Both the position numbers and the translations under genes were made by a program. A DNA stretch of 64,000 nucleotides from Mactromeris polynyma (taxonomy: Eukaryota; Mollusca; Bivalvia; Venerida; Mactridae): positions 32,824,762-32,888,761 of the forward strand of contig JASFXZ010000003.1 of the NCBI GenBank assembly GCA_032209605.1, written 5' to 3'. Shown piece by piece: positions 12,291-22,764 of the stretch. A model generated the notes under the pieces. It was not told the origin of the DNA. It searched no databases and saw only the letters and a list, made by a program, of their open reading frames with translations. The stretch's first letter is position 1. Each line of letters starts with the position of its first letter.

Positions 12291-12738
12291 GAGTAACAAT
12301 GTATCTGCAATTTGGGCATCATAACATAACCCCCCCCCCCACCCCGGAAAACACAGTATTGAACATAGACAAACACTGTGAAGGTGTTTCAATAAATAGC
12401 TGGTCATATTTGTAACCTAAAGTTGTTTTACCCAGACATATATGGTAATAAATATGTTAGTGATATACACATCATTGCTGAGTATATGGTTATATATTAA
12501 GACAGGTCGGTAGAGAGTAACAATGTATCTGCAATTTGGGCATCATAACATAACCCCCCCCCCCACCCCGGAAAACACAGTATTGAACATAGACAAACAC
12601 TGTGAAGGTGTTTCAATAAATAGCTGGTCATATTTGTAACCTAAAGTTGTTTTACCCAGACATATATGGTAATAAATATGTTAGTGATATACACATCATT
12701 GCTGAGTATATGGTTATATATTAAGACAGGTCGGTAGT
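12291..12738. repeat. 224-bp tandem duplication with poly-C tract
   Basis: 12291-12514 is repeated at 12515-12738, including CATAACCCCCCCCCCCACCCC. Its end (GAGTATATGGTTATATATTA then AGACAGGTCGGTAG) is the founder phrase of the following minisatellite, so the array grew out of this unit. Confidence 0.92.
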
Positions 12739-13652
12739 GAATTACACATCACCCCCAAGTATATGGTTATATATTAAGACAGGTCGGTAGTGATTAACAC
12801 ATCACCCCCGAGTATATGGTTATATATTATGACAGGTAGGTAGTAAATTACACATCACCCCGAGTATATGGTTATATATTAAGACGGTAGTGATTAACAA
12901 ATCACCCCCGAGTATATGGTTATATATTAAGACAGGTCGGAAGTGATTAACACATCACCCCCGAGTATATGGTTATATATTATGACAGGTAGGTAGTAAA
13001 TTACACATCACCCCGAGTATATGGTTATATATTAAGACAGGTCGGTAGTGATTAACACATCACCCCCGAGTATATGGTTATATATTAAGACAGGTCGGTA
13101 GTGATTAACAAATCACCCCCGAGTATATGGTTATATATTAAGACAGGTCGGAAGTGATTAACACATCACCCCCGAGTATATGGTTATATATTATGACAGG
13201 TAGGTAGTAAATTACACATCACCCCGAGTATATGGTTATATATTAAGACAGGTCGGTAGTGATTAACACATCACCCCCGAGTATATGGTTATATATTAAG
13301 ACAGGTCGGTAGTGATTAACACATCACCCCCGAGTATATGGTTATATATTAAGACAGGTCGGTAGTGATTTACACATCACCCCCGAGTATATGGTTATAT
13401 ATTAAGACAGGTCGGTAGTGATTAACACATCACCCCCGAGTATATGGTTATATATTAAGACTGGTCGGTAGTGATTAACACATCACCCCCGAGTATATGG
13501 TTATATATTAAGACAGGTCGGTAGTGATTAACACATCACCCCCGAGTATATGGTTATATATTAAGACTGGTCGGTAGTGAATTACACATCACCCCCGAGT
13601 ATATGGTAATATATTTGGACAGGTCGGTAGTGATTAACACATCACCCCTGAG
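12738..13652. repeat. 53-bp minisatellite, about 17 copies
   Basis: The unit begins TGATTAACACATCACCCCCG and continues AGTATATGGTTATATATTA then AGACAGGTCGGTAG. Variant units with AGGTAGGTAGTAAATTACAC and CCCCGAG recur near 12831, 12987 and 13197, showing higher-order structure. It begins about 100 bp beyond the stop codon of the transposase. Confidence 0.93.
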
Positions 13653-13751
13653 CAGTTGAGATATAGCAACTTGCACATAAAATTATTACTAAAATAGTAA
13701 AGCTAAAAACATACAAAATTATGATTATGATTAAAATCAACAAAGCTTGGA

Positions 13752-16700
13752 CTAATGCAATCCTGCTAATGCAACTTTAATCTTCTTTTGATAAACATTT
13801 CTTTTCTTGATGTTCCACTGATGCAAAAAGAACTGAAGATAAAAACAGAAATGTTCTTGTGTCATTTGTCTGGCCGATTTTTTTATGTTTTGTAAATAAC
13901 TGTTAAATTGTTCACATATTTCAGAGTTAACAGATTCAAATCCTTGTAAGCGGGATGACCTAAACGCATGTGAGCATTTGTGAGAGTAACTGTGAAAGAT
14001 GTCATGAAAAAATCGAACATTCTTGTAATATGCATTTTCCCTGTTTAAACTATACTCTTGAAGACCACAGGCATAATCATAAAATACTTCTGATGGTGGA
14101 GTTTCAAGATAAGAATAAAGTGAGGCAGATGGATCTTTTCTACCCTCAGCATATGTCATATGAAATCCATAACAATGACCATGATCAGCACAGAACCAAA
14201 GAAATAAACTTGTTGTACCCCTAGCAGAAATGTGAGCCTTGGAAAATAACTTTTGGCACTTCTCAAAGTCTTGGGCAGCATCATCATGATCATCATTATT
14301 CTTAGAAGATTTGTTACAATCGATTGTGAATTTTCTTACTTCCCTTAATTTTAAACCCAATTTATTAAAATAATATGCTCTACCGTATTTAGCAGGATTA
14401 TATGAGCCAGGCTGAGGTGTTGCTGGATCTGCCTCATGAACAGGCAAACTTAATGACTCATCAATTAAATACCTCAAAAATGAGGAGATATATTCTTCCA
14501 ATTTGCCATCATCTGAAGGATTTGCTAACAGTGATTCAGAAATAAAATCTCTAAGTTCAGGCGCATAATATCGCATATTTTTCATGACATTGTTTAATGT
14601 AATGACATCAATGGTGGGTTCAAGCAGGCGTTGTAATTCTGGACAATATTTCGGGGGTACTAGGCTTGTTACTGAGGCAGTTGTTGCTAACATTTTAAGA
14701 AGCACAGCATAAGCAGCTTGTTCACCTTCAGGCATATCAGATGGTCTATCAAGAGGTTCAAATTTATCAAATGAAAGAAAAAATTCTTCAGGCAAACATA
14801 ACTTTAATGATATTACTGCATGACTTCGGTCTTCAGGAGTTAATATTTCTTCTGTTTTTAGCTCATGTAATTTTTCTCTAGCCAAATAATCCATTATTTT
14901 TCTATTTTTAATCATCTGAGAAACAGTAATGTTTCCTACACCATTTTTTAAAAAACATCTGTCCATTCTACGATGTAATGTAGGATGCTCAGGAGCATCA
15001 GAACTAACCTTCTCAATTTCTACAAAGTTAGCATGCCTGAAGCCTACCCCTACTTTTGTACCATCACAGCACAACCTTTTAGGCTCATACCCACACACAT
15101 CACATGCCTCCCTGAAATCAATTTTCATATTAGCTGCCCAACTAAACCACCAATTGAGAAAAACAGTTGCATCCATAAATTTAGCTCTAGAATCTCTAAT
15201 TTGGTAACACTCATTTTTAAGTTTACAGTATGAAGAAAATGTACAGCCAGAATTCATTACCATAGAAACAAACTCCCACCCAATTTCATCCCCAGCTGCT
15301 GTGTCCCTACTTAAAACATGCAAAGATTCTAAACTCCCTTCATCCCAGCTAATTTTACATGGATTTTGATCATTGTAGCAAATCCGACTATGAATCTGGC
15401 ATTTTACAGGTGCAACAAAAGTATAAACATTTAAAACCCTGGAATTTTCCTGTACAGTCCTTCCATTTGGATGGTAATTATCATCATCATCCCTCTTTAA
15501 CCAACCAGCACCACAGTCACACGTGTTGTCTGGCATATCTGGAAATAAACTAGGACCAATTAAGCAACCATCTTGATCTCTCTTTAAATTGTTATCATTC
15601 CAAAGATCTCTTTTTAGCAAATTGGATTTTAGTGATTCACTACCTTTAGTTTTTGGTTTATGAGAACTCTTACATTTGTATTGCCAATGACCAGTTTGTT
15701 CATCAAAATTAGTTGCCGACTCGGACGAAACTATTATACTGTCTACCGAGGTAACCTCATTTTCAAGTTCATTCAAATTGTTATTCTCATCTTCATTAGT
15801 AATAAAAGTTTCATTGCTTTTCAAATCTTGCCAATGTTCTAAATGATTTCGAAGAGTAGACAGATGTTTGCACACAGACGTTTGTTCCCAAGTTTCAATA
15901 TTTCTCTTGTGCCCTTTTTTGGACAGACATTGACCATTCGTACATGACACAATGTATTTCCCTATACTAGAACTAAATGTCAAATTTACAAAACTTGGTT
16001 GTCCTTCTTCTGGAAAAAATACTGAAAATTTGCGTGTATTATTTTTTTTAACAAGTTCAACTATCTCCTTCCCTTTGTCTTCAACAGCCTTGCGAATAAA
16101 ATTGTTGACAGGAGATTCACTATCTGAAATTTCAGAATGTACATAAGGAAGCACATATTGGCTTAAAAATTTACAGTGCATACATGTGACACAGTTTTCT
16201 CCTGCAGAACCTAAAACAACAAATTCATTATTACTTCGGGAGTCATCAATATGTAACAGAGTAGAGAATGTACGGCAGCTACAAAAAAAATATTTTCCAC
16301 CATCCTGAGACATGTTATAAGTATAAACAAAATCTGTTTCACGAAATGAACCATCAGTCTCGCTGTAATCATTCATGGCACATACAACATCCCCAGATTC
16401 ATCTATAGACTGAATAGATAATTTCCCATGCTGTAAAAGTTGAAAACAAAAAGTATCAAATAATGGTATCGTGTCTGTCTCTGTGGTTGATGAAATGTTG
16501 GTTGCATCTGGTTTTAGCCTTTTTTCCAGAACCGACTTGTTTACTGAAACACTTTTAACAACAACAATTTTCTTCTTTTTGGCACATGGCTCCTCAGCCG
16601 TTACTGAAGTTTCTGGAATCGCTGCTAACTGATCACCTAGTTCTGGAAAATATCTAATGAGGAATGAGTGCAGAAGAGTTAAGTCTTTCGCTAAATATAA

Positions 16701-17990
16701 AATAAAAATATGATTTCTAAGAGACGAGGTATAACAAGGACTCTTCAAGAAATTAGCATTGTATCTTCCTGGATGTTTGAATAAATGTTTACTCTGCTCC
16801 CTTTTAATGTTGCTAGATAAACAATTGAGGACTATAGATTGCTGAAATAAAGAACTGTTATTAGTAAGAAGCTCTTTCTGAAAAATATTGCTGGAGGTCA
16901 CTGTCTGTCGTTGTAGGTTATTAATCCTGAAATCTATCAAACTATTTTTGATATCAACCAGACATAAAGGGTTACTGACTTCAAGGTATGGGGTCTCAGG
17001 ACTTTCAACTGATGTGTCTGGTTTATATGGCCAAATGTTCACAAGATAAGACTCCAAATTGACATTTGATGTTTCCACAGGTGATGAAATCAAATTCTGC
17101 AAATGATAAACATTTAATGGCAAAGTATTTTTAACAACATTTTTACGTATTTTATCTGGTCTTGTTCTTTTCGTCTTTTTGTTGTCAGCTACCTTTTTCA
17201 TATCTTCAAAATCTTCTACAGTGTACACACAATGAACAAAACAGTTATTGTCACTAAAATGATATTTATCAGAAAGAATCTTCATATGCTTTTGGTGCAT
17301 ATAACCAGAGAAACAACCAGACTCTAAATACCTAATATAGATAAATTCTTCCTCATTAATAATGCATTTAAAAACAAAGCAAATGAAGGTCCCAGCAGTG
17401 CATTTCTCAGTTGATGATAATTTGGCAGCTTCCTGTTCAATGTTAAAGAAAGTTGGATTATTAGGATCAATCATGCCACTTTCATGAATTTTGTCCAGTA
17501 TTTCCTGCTGGTAACAAATAGCCCTGTTACAATTGGATAGATTGGATAGTAAAAGTTGAAACCATGGCATATTGTTTTGATCTAAATCTACAGTCACCAA
17601 ATTTTCATGTTTTCTTTTTGAAACTTTCTTTGGTTTTAGATGTGATCCTGAATAGTACCTACTAGATAATTCCGGCCTAGTGGTTTGCACAAATTCGTAC
17701 TTGGTCTTGGAGGGCACGGAATAAAATTGTCTTTGGGCTTGGTGGTTCGAATCGGACTGTGAGTCTGAAGTAGAAGCAGTCGGTTCACTTGAGGAAGCCT
17801 GACCTATATAACTTGACCAATCTTCTCCTAGTAACCTACGTTTTGACAAAAAATTATTCTCATCCTGTAAAAACTTAGTAGGATAATGATAAAATTGAAA
17901 TGATAGATACTCCCCGTGATTGATTGTACTGTAATATTGCTTTGAAATCTCAAAATCTTCATCAAACAATAACATCTGCAGCTTTGATCT
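13752..17990 (-). CDS. Exon 15: SWIM/Cys-cluster/KDZ-like transposase core
   Basis: This single 4.2-kb terminal exon follows TTGTAG at 17991 and runs 1412 codons to TAG; the first Met (17975) gives 1407 aa. Numbering from that Met: a basic stretch near 266-282; SWIM-like C-x-C...C-x-H at Cys565, Cys567, Cys598 and His600; a second related set at Cys678, Cys683, Cys702 and His704; a Cys cluster at about 819-924; then the RNase-H-like core. Core matches to KDZ transposases are CDGTKVG (Asp971), a CADHGHCYGF...EGR segment (1262-1279), YDYAC (Asp1300) and a C-terminal SEICEQ (Glu1352 or Glu1355) as candidate DDE residues. The frame has no internal stops, which argues for recent or retained function. 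Catalytic assignment is by motif only. Confidence 0.82.
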   Translation of the reverse strand, partial: RSKLQMLLFDEDFEISKQYYSTINHGEYLSFQFYHYPTKFLQDENNFLSKRRLLGEDWSSYIGQASSSEPTASTSDSQSDSNHQAQRQFYSVPSKTKYEFVQTTRPELSSRYYSGSHLKPKKVSKRKHENLVTVDLDQNNMPWFQLLLSNLSNCNRAICYQQEILDKIHESGMIDPNNPTFFNIEQEAAKLSSTEKCTAGTFICFVFKCIINEEEFIYIRYLESGCFSGYMHQKHMKILSDKYHFSDNNCFVHCVYTVEDFEDMKKVADNKKTKRTRPDKIRKNVVKNTLPLNVYHLQNLISSPVETSNVNLESYLVNIWPYKPDTSVESPETPYLEVSNPLCLVDIKNSLIDFRINNLQRQTVTSSNIFQKELLTNNSSLFQQSIVLNCLSSNIKREQSKHLFKHPGRYNANFLKSPCYTSSLRNHIFILYLAKDLTLLHSFLIRYFPELGDQLAAIPETSVTAEEPCAKKKKIVVVKSVSVNKSVLEKRLKPDATNISSTTETDTIPLFDTFCFQLLQHGKLSIQSIDESGDVVCAMNDYSETDGSFRETDFVYTYNMSQDGGKYFFCSCRTFSTLLHIDDSRSNNEFVVLGSAGENCVTCMHCKFLSQYVLPYVHSEISDSESPVNNFIRKAVEDKGKEIVELVKKNNTRKFSVFFPEEGQPSFVNLTFSSSIGKYIVSCTNGQCLSKKGHKRNIETWEQTSVCKHLSTLRNHLEHWQDLKSNETFITNEDENNNLNELENEVTSVDSIIVSSESATNFDEQTGHWQYKCKSSHKPKTKGSESLKSNLLKRDLWNDNNLKRDQDGCLIGPSLFPDMPDNTCDCGAGWLKRDDDDNYHPNGRTVQENSRVLNVYTFVAPVKCQIHSRICYNDQNPCKISWDEGSLESLHVLSRDTAAGDEIGWEFVSMVMNSGCTFSSYCKLKNECYQIRDSRAKFMDATVFLNWWFSWAANMKIDFREACDVCGYEPKRLCCDGTKVGVGFRHANFVEIEKVSSDAPEHPTLHRRMDRCFLKNGVGNITVSQMIKNRKIMDYLAREKLHELKTEEILTPEDRSHAVISLKLCLPEEFFLSFDKFEPLDRPSDMPEGEQAAYAVLLKMLATTASVTSLVPPKYCPELQRLLEPTIDVITLNNVMKNMRYYAPELRDFISESLLANPSDDGKLEEYISSFLRYLIDESLSLPVHEADPATPQPGSYNPAKYGRAYYFNKLGLKLREVRKFTIDCNKSSKNNDDHDDAAQDFEKCQKLFSKAHISARGTTSLFLWFCADHGHCYGFHMTYAEGRKDPSASLYSYLETPPSEVFYDYACGLQEYSLNRENAYYKNVRFFHDIFHSYSHKCSHAFRSSRLQGFESVNSEICEQFNSYLQNIKKSARQMTQEHFCFYLQFFLHQWNIKKRNVYQKKIKVALAGLH

Positions 17991-18217
17991 CTACAATGAA
18001 AAGTTAAAATACGATGAGTTTTAACATAGGTATCAATGTCTCTGTTTATAGTAACTTACTTGTTTAACAGCAAATCATTGAGCAGAAAATGTATGTTCAT
18101 CCTTACTTTGGATGATCAAACAAGGAAAACAGACACAAGGGCTTCAGTGGATGGAAATTAAAGCGTTCACTAGGCCAAAACGAATATAAGCATTTGAGGC
18201 AATTTCACAACACTTAC

Positions 18218-18316
18218 CAAATGTTTTGGGCAACAATGTAAATTTTGTGTCTGGTCAAACTTCCCACCTGGCTGTGCTGCAATCCATTCTTCAAATGATG
18301 GGAATAATGCCTCATT
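18218..18316 (-). CDS. Exon 14: linker with Cys-Cys/His
   Basis: A 99-bp phase-0 exon between TTTCAG and GTAAGT encodes 33 residues: NEALFPSFEEWIAAQPGGKF followed by DQTQNLHCCPKHL. It joins in frame to the terminal exon (RSKLQMLLF...). The domain is not recognised; CCPKH may belong to a zinc-binding site completed in the next exon. Confidence 0.52.
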
Positions 18317-18684
18317 CTGAAACATGTTAAGTTGTTATATAACATTGACAGTTAATGTTTGCCAATGAAGCTTGATATTTTGCTGATATTCCATGTGTTA
18401 TATTTTTTTCTTGATGTAAATATCATGTGGAGCTGAGCTAATTTTTCTTTTTAGGCACCTATACTGTGTTGGTGCACCGTAAAACAGATTTTCGGTTGAT
18501 TTTTGTTAAATAAGATTCATGACTTATAAGTAATTTCTGCTTTTTCATTTCTTTTCACAATCTTAGAAACACAAACTTATGATATAGAAGAAGGCTATAA
18601 GTCAAAAATTAATTTAGAAATATGATGATTGTTTGGTTTTTAAATTATAGTGATATAAACCAATGAACATTTAATAACACATAC

Positions 18685-18864
18685 GTCATAAACATGTCGG
18701 ATGGTGTGGATCTCAAGTTGATGAATTGGGGTCTCAATTTTGAATCTCTGACAATCTTCCCATCTGCAGCATTTATCGCTAGCAGCATGTGCAACAACAT
18801 GTGCGTCACATTCTCCAGCTGTAGAGAAGGTCTCCAGACAATTCTCCCATTTGCAGTTAAAGAT
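18685..18864 (-). CDS. Exon 13: paired C-x4-C C2H2 zinc fingers
   Basis: A 180-bp phase-0 exon between TTCTGTAG and GTATGT encodes 60 residues. Finger 1 has Cys4, Cys9, His22 and His26 (CKWENC then HVVAH). Finger 2 has Cys33, Cys38, His53 and His57 (CRWEDC then HTIRH). The C-x-W-x-x-C start resembles the GLI/ARID2 subtype of C2H2 fingers. It follows the 2A exon directly and would be the N-terminal DNA-binding part of the transposase product. A GT 15 bp upstream of the chosen donor is an alternative 3' end. Confidence 0.6.
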
Positions 18865-19285
18865 CTACAGAATAAAAATACTAGATTTGAAAAATGATTT
18901 TTTTTCCTTATACCAGATAAGTTTTGAGTAAATATATACGTATAAACAAGAGCTTTCGCTGTTAAGCACACTCGTATGTATCAGAGATGCTTTATCTAAG
19001 CGAGTCTTTAAAGTAAACAAGTGAAAGCAAATACCTTTGATAATATAAAGAAAAAGTTACTAACTAATTACAAAATTTCCTATAGTACTGATTAATAAAA
19101 ATGTTAAGTAAACAAACCATGTTTAATAATAATAGAACTATTTAACATTAACAAGACAACTTAATGTTTAATCAAAATTATTAATGTCTAAAGTGCCAAC
19201 TTATTTAAAAAAAATCTCCATCAATGCCAAGCAAATGTTTACTTTTGCTACAGCAAATTGAATCATGTTTAATAATGTAACTTAC

Positions 19286-19359
19286 CGGGCCTGGATTGGT
19301 CTCCACATCATTAGATAAGAGAAGTCTTATTCCTGACAAGTTCACTTCTTCTGCAGTAC
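19286..19359 (-). CDS. Exon 12: 2A-like ribosome-skipping peptide
   Basis: A 74-bp exon between TTTTAAG and a strong GTAAGT donor reads TAEEVNLSGIRLLLSNDVET then NPGP. It matches the 2A consensus D-V/I-E-x-N-P-G-P, preceded by the usual Leu-rich helix (GIRLLL). In 2A peptides the Gly-Pro bond is not formed and translation resumes at Pro. Here the exon ends exactly on that Pro codon, so the downstream product would start P-I-F-N-C. The intron boundary right after NPGP makes the motif a discrete cassette. Confidence 0.75.
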
Positions 19360-19502
19360 CTTAAAATCAAGCATTATCATGTTTAATTGTGCTATTAAAC
19401 ATACTGAAACAAAACAGTCTCTCTTTTAAAACAGTCTTTAAACAGATAGACATATATGAATCAGAACAAATATTAACAAGGGCTAACTGATCCCAATTAC
19501 TA

Positions 19503-19866
19503 CACTGCAGGGCCTTTTTACCTTCTATAGTAGGGGTCGAATTTCGGTGGCTTCCCAATTGCAAAAACATCATTTTTTTCCAAATTTTTTTTTTTTTTGG
19601 GAAATTTAGTTTTCAGCAGGCTACTGGTGTTAAATATATCCTGATGAAGCCAATAAACTAAACATGTTTGAAATAAATACAATTCATGAACTTTTAGTGT
19701 TGTTATTGTTGGAAATCAGTACCAAATATAGAATGCTGACTGCCTTTTGTTAATTGATGTATTTTGAAAGTCAGTCAACCTTTTCCCAATTTTGCCAAAA
19801 ATCGCGCTAAAAAAAATGAAAGGCTAAGGCACCTTCCCAATTTTTGGAAAAAAGGCCCTGCACTGT
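19503..19866. mobile_element. Small TIR element in intron 11/12
   Basis: The ends ACACTGCAGGGCCTTTTT and (reverse complement) ACAGTGCAGGGCCTTTTTT form TIRs about 364 bp apart. The inside is AT-rich with a T-run near 19580 and no ORF. No target duplication was found. Confidence 0.6.
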
Positions 19867-19943
19867 ATCTTGTATTACCCTGTGTTAAAGACAAAATGAT
19901 ATGAAGACCAGTGAATGTTATTACTTGAAATGATGATACATAC

Positions 19944-20016
19944 ATAGATCAGTGGAAGGACAGGTAATGTTCTCCTTGCTGCTGCTAGTGTATACCTCAT
20001 CTGTAGTAGTGTCTGT
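19944..20016 (-). CDS. Exon 11: acidic/Ser-Thr segment before the 2A exon
   Basis: A 73-bp exon between TTTCCTACAG and GTATGT enters in phase 0 and leaves one base. It reads TDTTTDEVYTSSSKENITC and so on. The leftover T joins GT of the next exon to form Cys, a phase match that supports the chain. Confidence 0.52.
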
Positions 20017-20178
20017 CTGTAGGAAACAAGAAGCATCATTATCAGTGAACACCAAGAATCCAAACTATAACCTCAATCTTAACCTGGATATAATCTTAGT
20101 CACTAAACTAAAACATTTTACATAAAACAGTGATACCCCATACTGTAAACTGCTTGAATTAGAACCTGGACACTTTAC

Positions 20179-20214
20179 TGATGTTTTTGTTTGTTTTGGG
20201 TTTACACTTTTTAA
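20179..20214 (-). CDS. Exon 10: tentative short exon
   Basis: A good acceptor (TTTATTGCAG) is followed by 12 codons, LKSVNPKQTKTS, to a weak GTAAAG donor that keeps phase 0 with exon 11. A longer version reaching 20144 would break the phase. Exon 9 could also splice directly to exon 11, so this exon is optional. Confidence 0.25.
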
Positions 20215-20516
20215 CTGCAATAAACAAGGGTGTAAGCATCCTGTCACAAACGATTTTAAATATGATGAGCAAAAGATTGATATATGCTCAGCATCAAAAG
20301 GTTCCCAGTCATATCCTCATGTCACTGAACACCATCAGGATTGAGGTGTGGCTCATGATAAGTATAAGCTGTAAGAAATTGTTGACACAAAACCTAAAGT
20401 AATGTAGTATAAACTATATAACACAAATATGCCTGTTCCTGACTAAAGCACACATTAAATAATAAATATTTTCTGAATTGCACAATTGTCTGGAGAAATA
20501 AATTGTTGAAACATAC

Positions 20517-20660
20517 TGTAGTTTGTGAAAGTCTACATGCAGCTTTCTGAGAAGAAGATTCAGGTGCAGCCTTTTGGTTGACATGGCGCCGGATCACATG
20601 GTCTAGAAGAAAGTCCTCCCTCGAACATCTGACTTTACACTCTGGACATGGCAACCATAT
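20517..20660 (-). CDS. Exon 9: single C2H2 zinc finger
   Basis: A 144-bp phase-0 exon between GAAAG and GTATGT encodes 48 residues. LPCPECKVRCSREDFLLDHV begins a C-x2-C-x12-H-x4-H finger: Cys5, Cys8, His21 and His26 of the exon. It probably contacts nucleic acid. The acceptor has a weak polypyrimidine tract. Confidence 0.62.
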
Positions 20661-21099
20661 CTTTCATAAAAACAGATAATTTCATAAATTCATCATAATT
20701 ATAGAGTAAAACTTTATTCTTATTAAATTGTTTAATGTTTTACAATTTAATAAGAATAAAGGCCATGTGAATTCTAGGACAGAGGTACCTGATTCAAGGA
20801 CAGCATAACTAAGACCTTAAACTTACCATTAATAATTTCTAGTATTTGCAAACAGGTTAGACTTACTTTGTCCCTAGTTTTAAATTAATACTTTTTATAC
20901 AGTAGTCACATGCAGTCACAGATTGGTCATTCAATTTTCACATTTCTCATAGTTAGCAGGGTACTTTTATCATGTTCACATAAAAGACATAATGTCTAAC
21001 ATACCACTGCATTGTTTCACCCTGAGATAGGTTCAGGAATATTTTATTACAAATCATAATCTTACCATAAACATAACTATGCATAAGCCAACTAATTAC

Positions 21100-21186
21100 C
21101 TGGTTTCTTGACAATCTGGTCCTTTGGTTAACAATGCGTCTCGATTTAGGCTGTGTTTCACAAGGCGTGGTTGATTCCTTTCTTTT
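21100..21186 (-). CDS. Exon 8: basic linker exon
   Basis: An 87-bp phase-0 exon between TTTTGTAG and GTAATT encodes 29 residues (KRKESTTPCETQPKSRR...). It is Arg/Lys-rich, and no family is recognised. Confidence 0.5.
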
Positions 21187-21425
21187 CTACAAAACAATTT
21201 CAATCATTATGTTTTAAAGGAAAATAAATTTAAAAATCTTGAAATACATAACTCACTTTAACTATGTGAATCAACATATGTTCTTTCATTGTTTATATAA
21301 TAAAGATTCATCATAATCTGGGGACTATATACATTTCATTAAAACTTTAATCAACAGCACTACAAGAAGTAAAATATTCTTTGTTGTATTCCTGACAACT
21401 AAAGATTATTTAAATCTATACTTAC

Positions 21426-21519
21426 TGAACATGCTCCTGATGTCATTGAAGCTGGAATCTCTATTGCCACATCATTGGTCAGGCAAACAACTACATAATC
21501 TAGTGGTTGCTTTACACTC
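21426..21519 (-). CDS. Exon 7: linker exon, frame unresolved
   Basis: This 94-bp open segment lies between TTGTAG and a GTAAGT donor. Read after one base it is open throughout (SVKQPLDYVVVCLTNDVAIE...) and ends in phase with exon 8. The incoming phase from exon 6 is 0, which would instead read ECKATTRLCSCLPDQ and stop. Either a small exon is missing, or an alternative isoform ends here, or the copy carries a frame lesion. Both copies of the locus are the same here. Confidence 0.4.
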
Positions 21520-22674
21520 CTACAATATTGATGACAAAAACTTATTTAACACTTTTAAGCTTGAAGATTACTAATGATTGCCAAATGTACCAGGTTCAAA
21601 CCCAGGCCACCACATACCAAATTCATTACTCTTACTTATGCGGGCTTTATACAACCATTTTACTGGTATGCTTATCAAAGTAACCAAACTTTATTGTCAA
21701 ATTTATTTATTATAACAGATAATCACAGTAACAAAGGCCAACACAATAAGGGTAGTTATTGAAAGACTCATCATAACTTGCTTGCTTATTGCAAAGGTGG
21801 TACTTGTTACAATACAGTCTAATTATACTGGTAAGACGAGTCAGTCGGCATGATTTAACGGATATATAACATTCAAAAATGGATTTAACATTCCAAAGTA
21901 ACAAAACTTGAATCAAACTGGATTAAACATTCCAAAGTAACAAAACTTGAATCAAACTAACAATTAAACAAACAAGAGGACCTCAGAGCCGCTCATCTCT
22001 AAGACTCATGAAGATTAAACAAAAATATGGCCCATAGATCAAAATATCAAATTTCAGGCACTTATAGGGGCTGTTATTCTAGAACCTTTAGATCTTATGG
22101 TTTTGTTATAAGTATAGCCTCATTCTTCTTTTGAGCAGACAAAACTTAATGTCTGGTCTTTGCAGGGGCTGTTACTCTAGAAACAATAGTGGAATGGTAG
22201 TCATTTGAATAAATTGGGGTCATATGCTTAAGTCTTAAATCAAATGTCATCAGCACTTCTATCCTGCAGATCAAGTGTTGACACTTGTACAGACAATGAG
22301 TGATCACAAAACACACATTTGTCACTATGAGACAGGTGAGCTAAATTTAACTTCAATAATAACAACTTCTTTAAATTTATACCTCATGTCACATTTCCTT
22401 GCAAACTGAAAATTGTATTATGAATATTATACATAATTATGACATTAACAGGAGTATACATGTAGGAACAGTTTTGAAGTTGAAGCATAACTTGTCATAA
22501 ATAGTGTACTTCTGTTACCTTATGTTTAAAGATGATACATTAAATGGTTAGAAAGTTATAAAGAAATCTCATGAATGAAAAATGTGGACCAACAGACAGA
22601 GGCTTACTACAGGGCACTTATAACAATAAAATATAGGTAACAAGTCCAAGAAAATAGAAAATTCAATTCATTAC

Positions 22675-22764
22675 CTTCTTTTTCAGCCATCGTTTGCGAC
22701 CTTGTTTAAATATGCGCTTCTCACTTTGTCCTGTTCTGTGATGTTTGCGCTTCCTACTCACAAC
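22675..22764 (-). CDS. Exon 6: strongly basic linker exon
   Basis: A 90-bp phase-0 exon between GTCTCAG and GTAATG encodes 30 residues, with runs SRKRKHHR and GRKRWLKKK. This could be a nuclear localisation or nucleic-acid-binding segment. The two other frames stop at once, which supports this frame. Joining it directly to the next exon leads to a stop after 15 codons. Confidence 0.5.

Noticed and set aside
12738..13652. CRISPR array
   Set aside because: The repeats are contiguous with no unique spacers, and the DNA is eukaryotic; it is a minisatellite.
13970..16146. Plus-strand ORFs opposite the transposase exon
   Set aside because: They are shadows of the long minus-strand frame.
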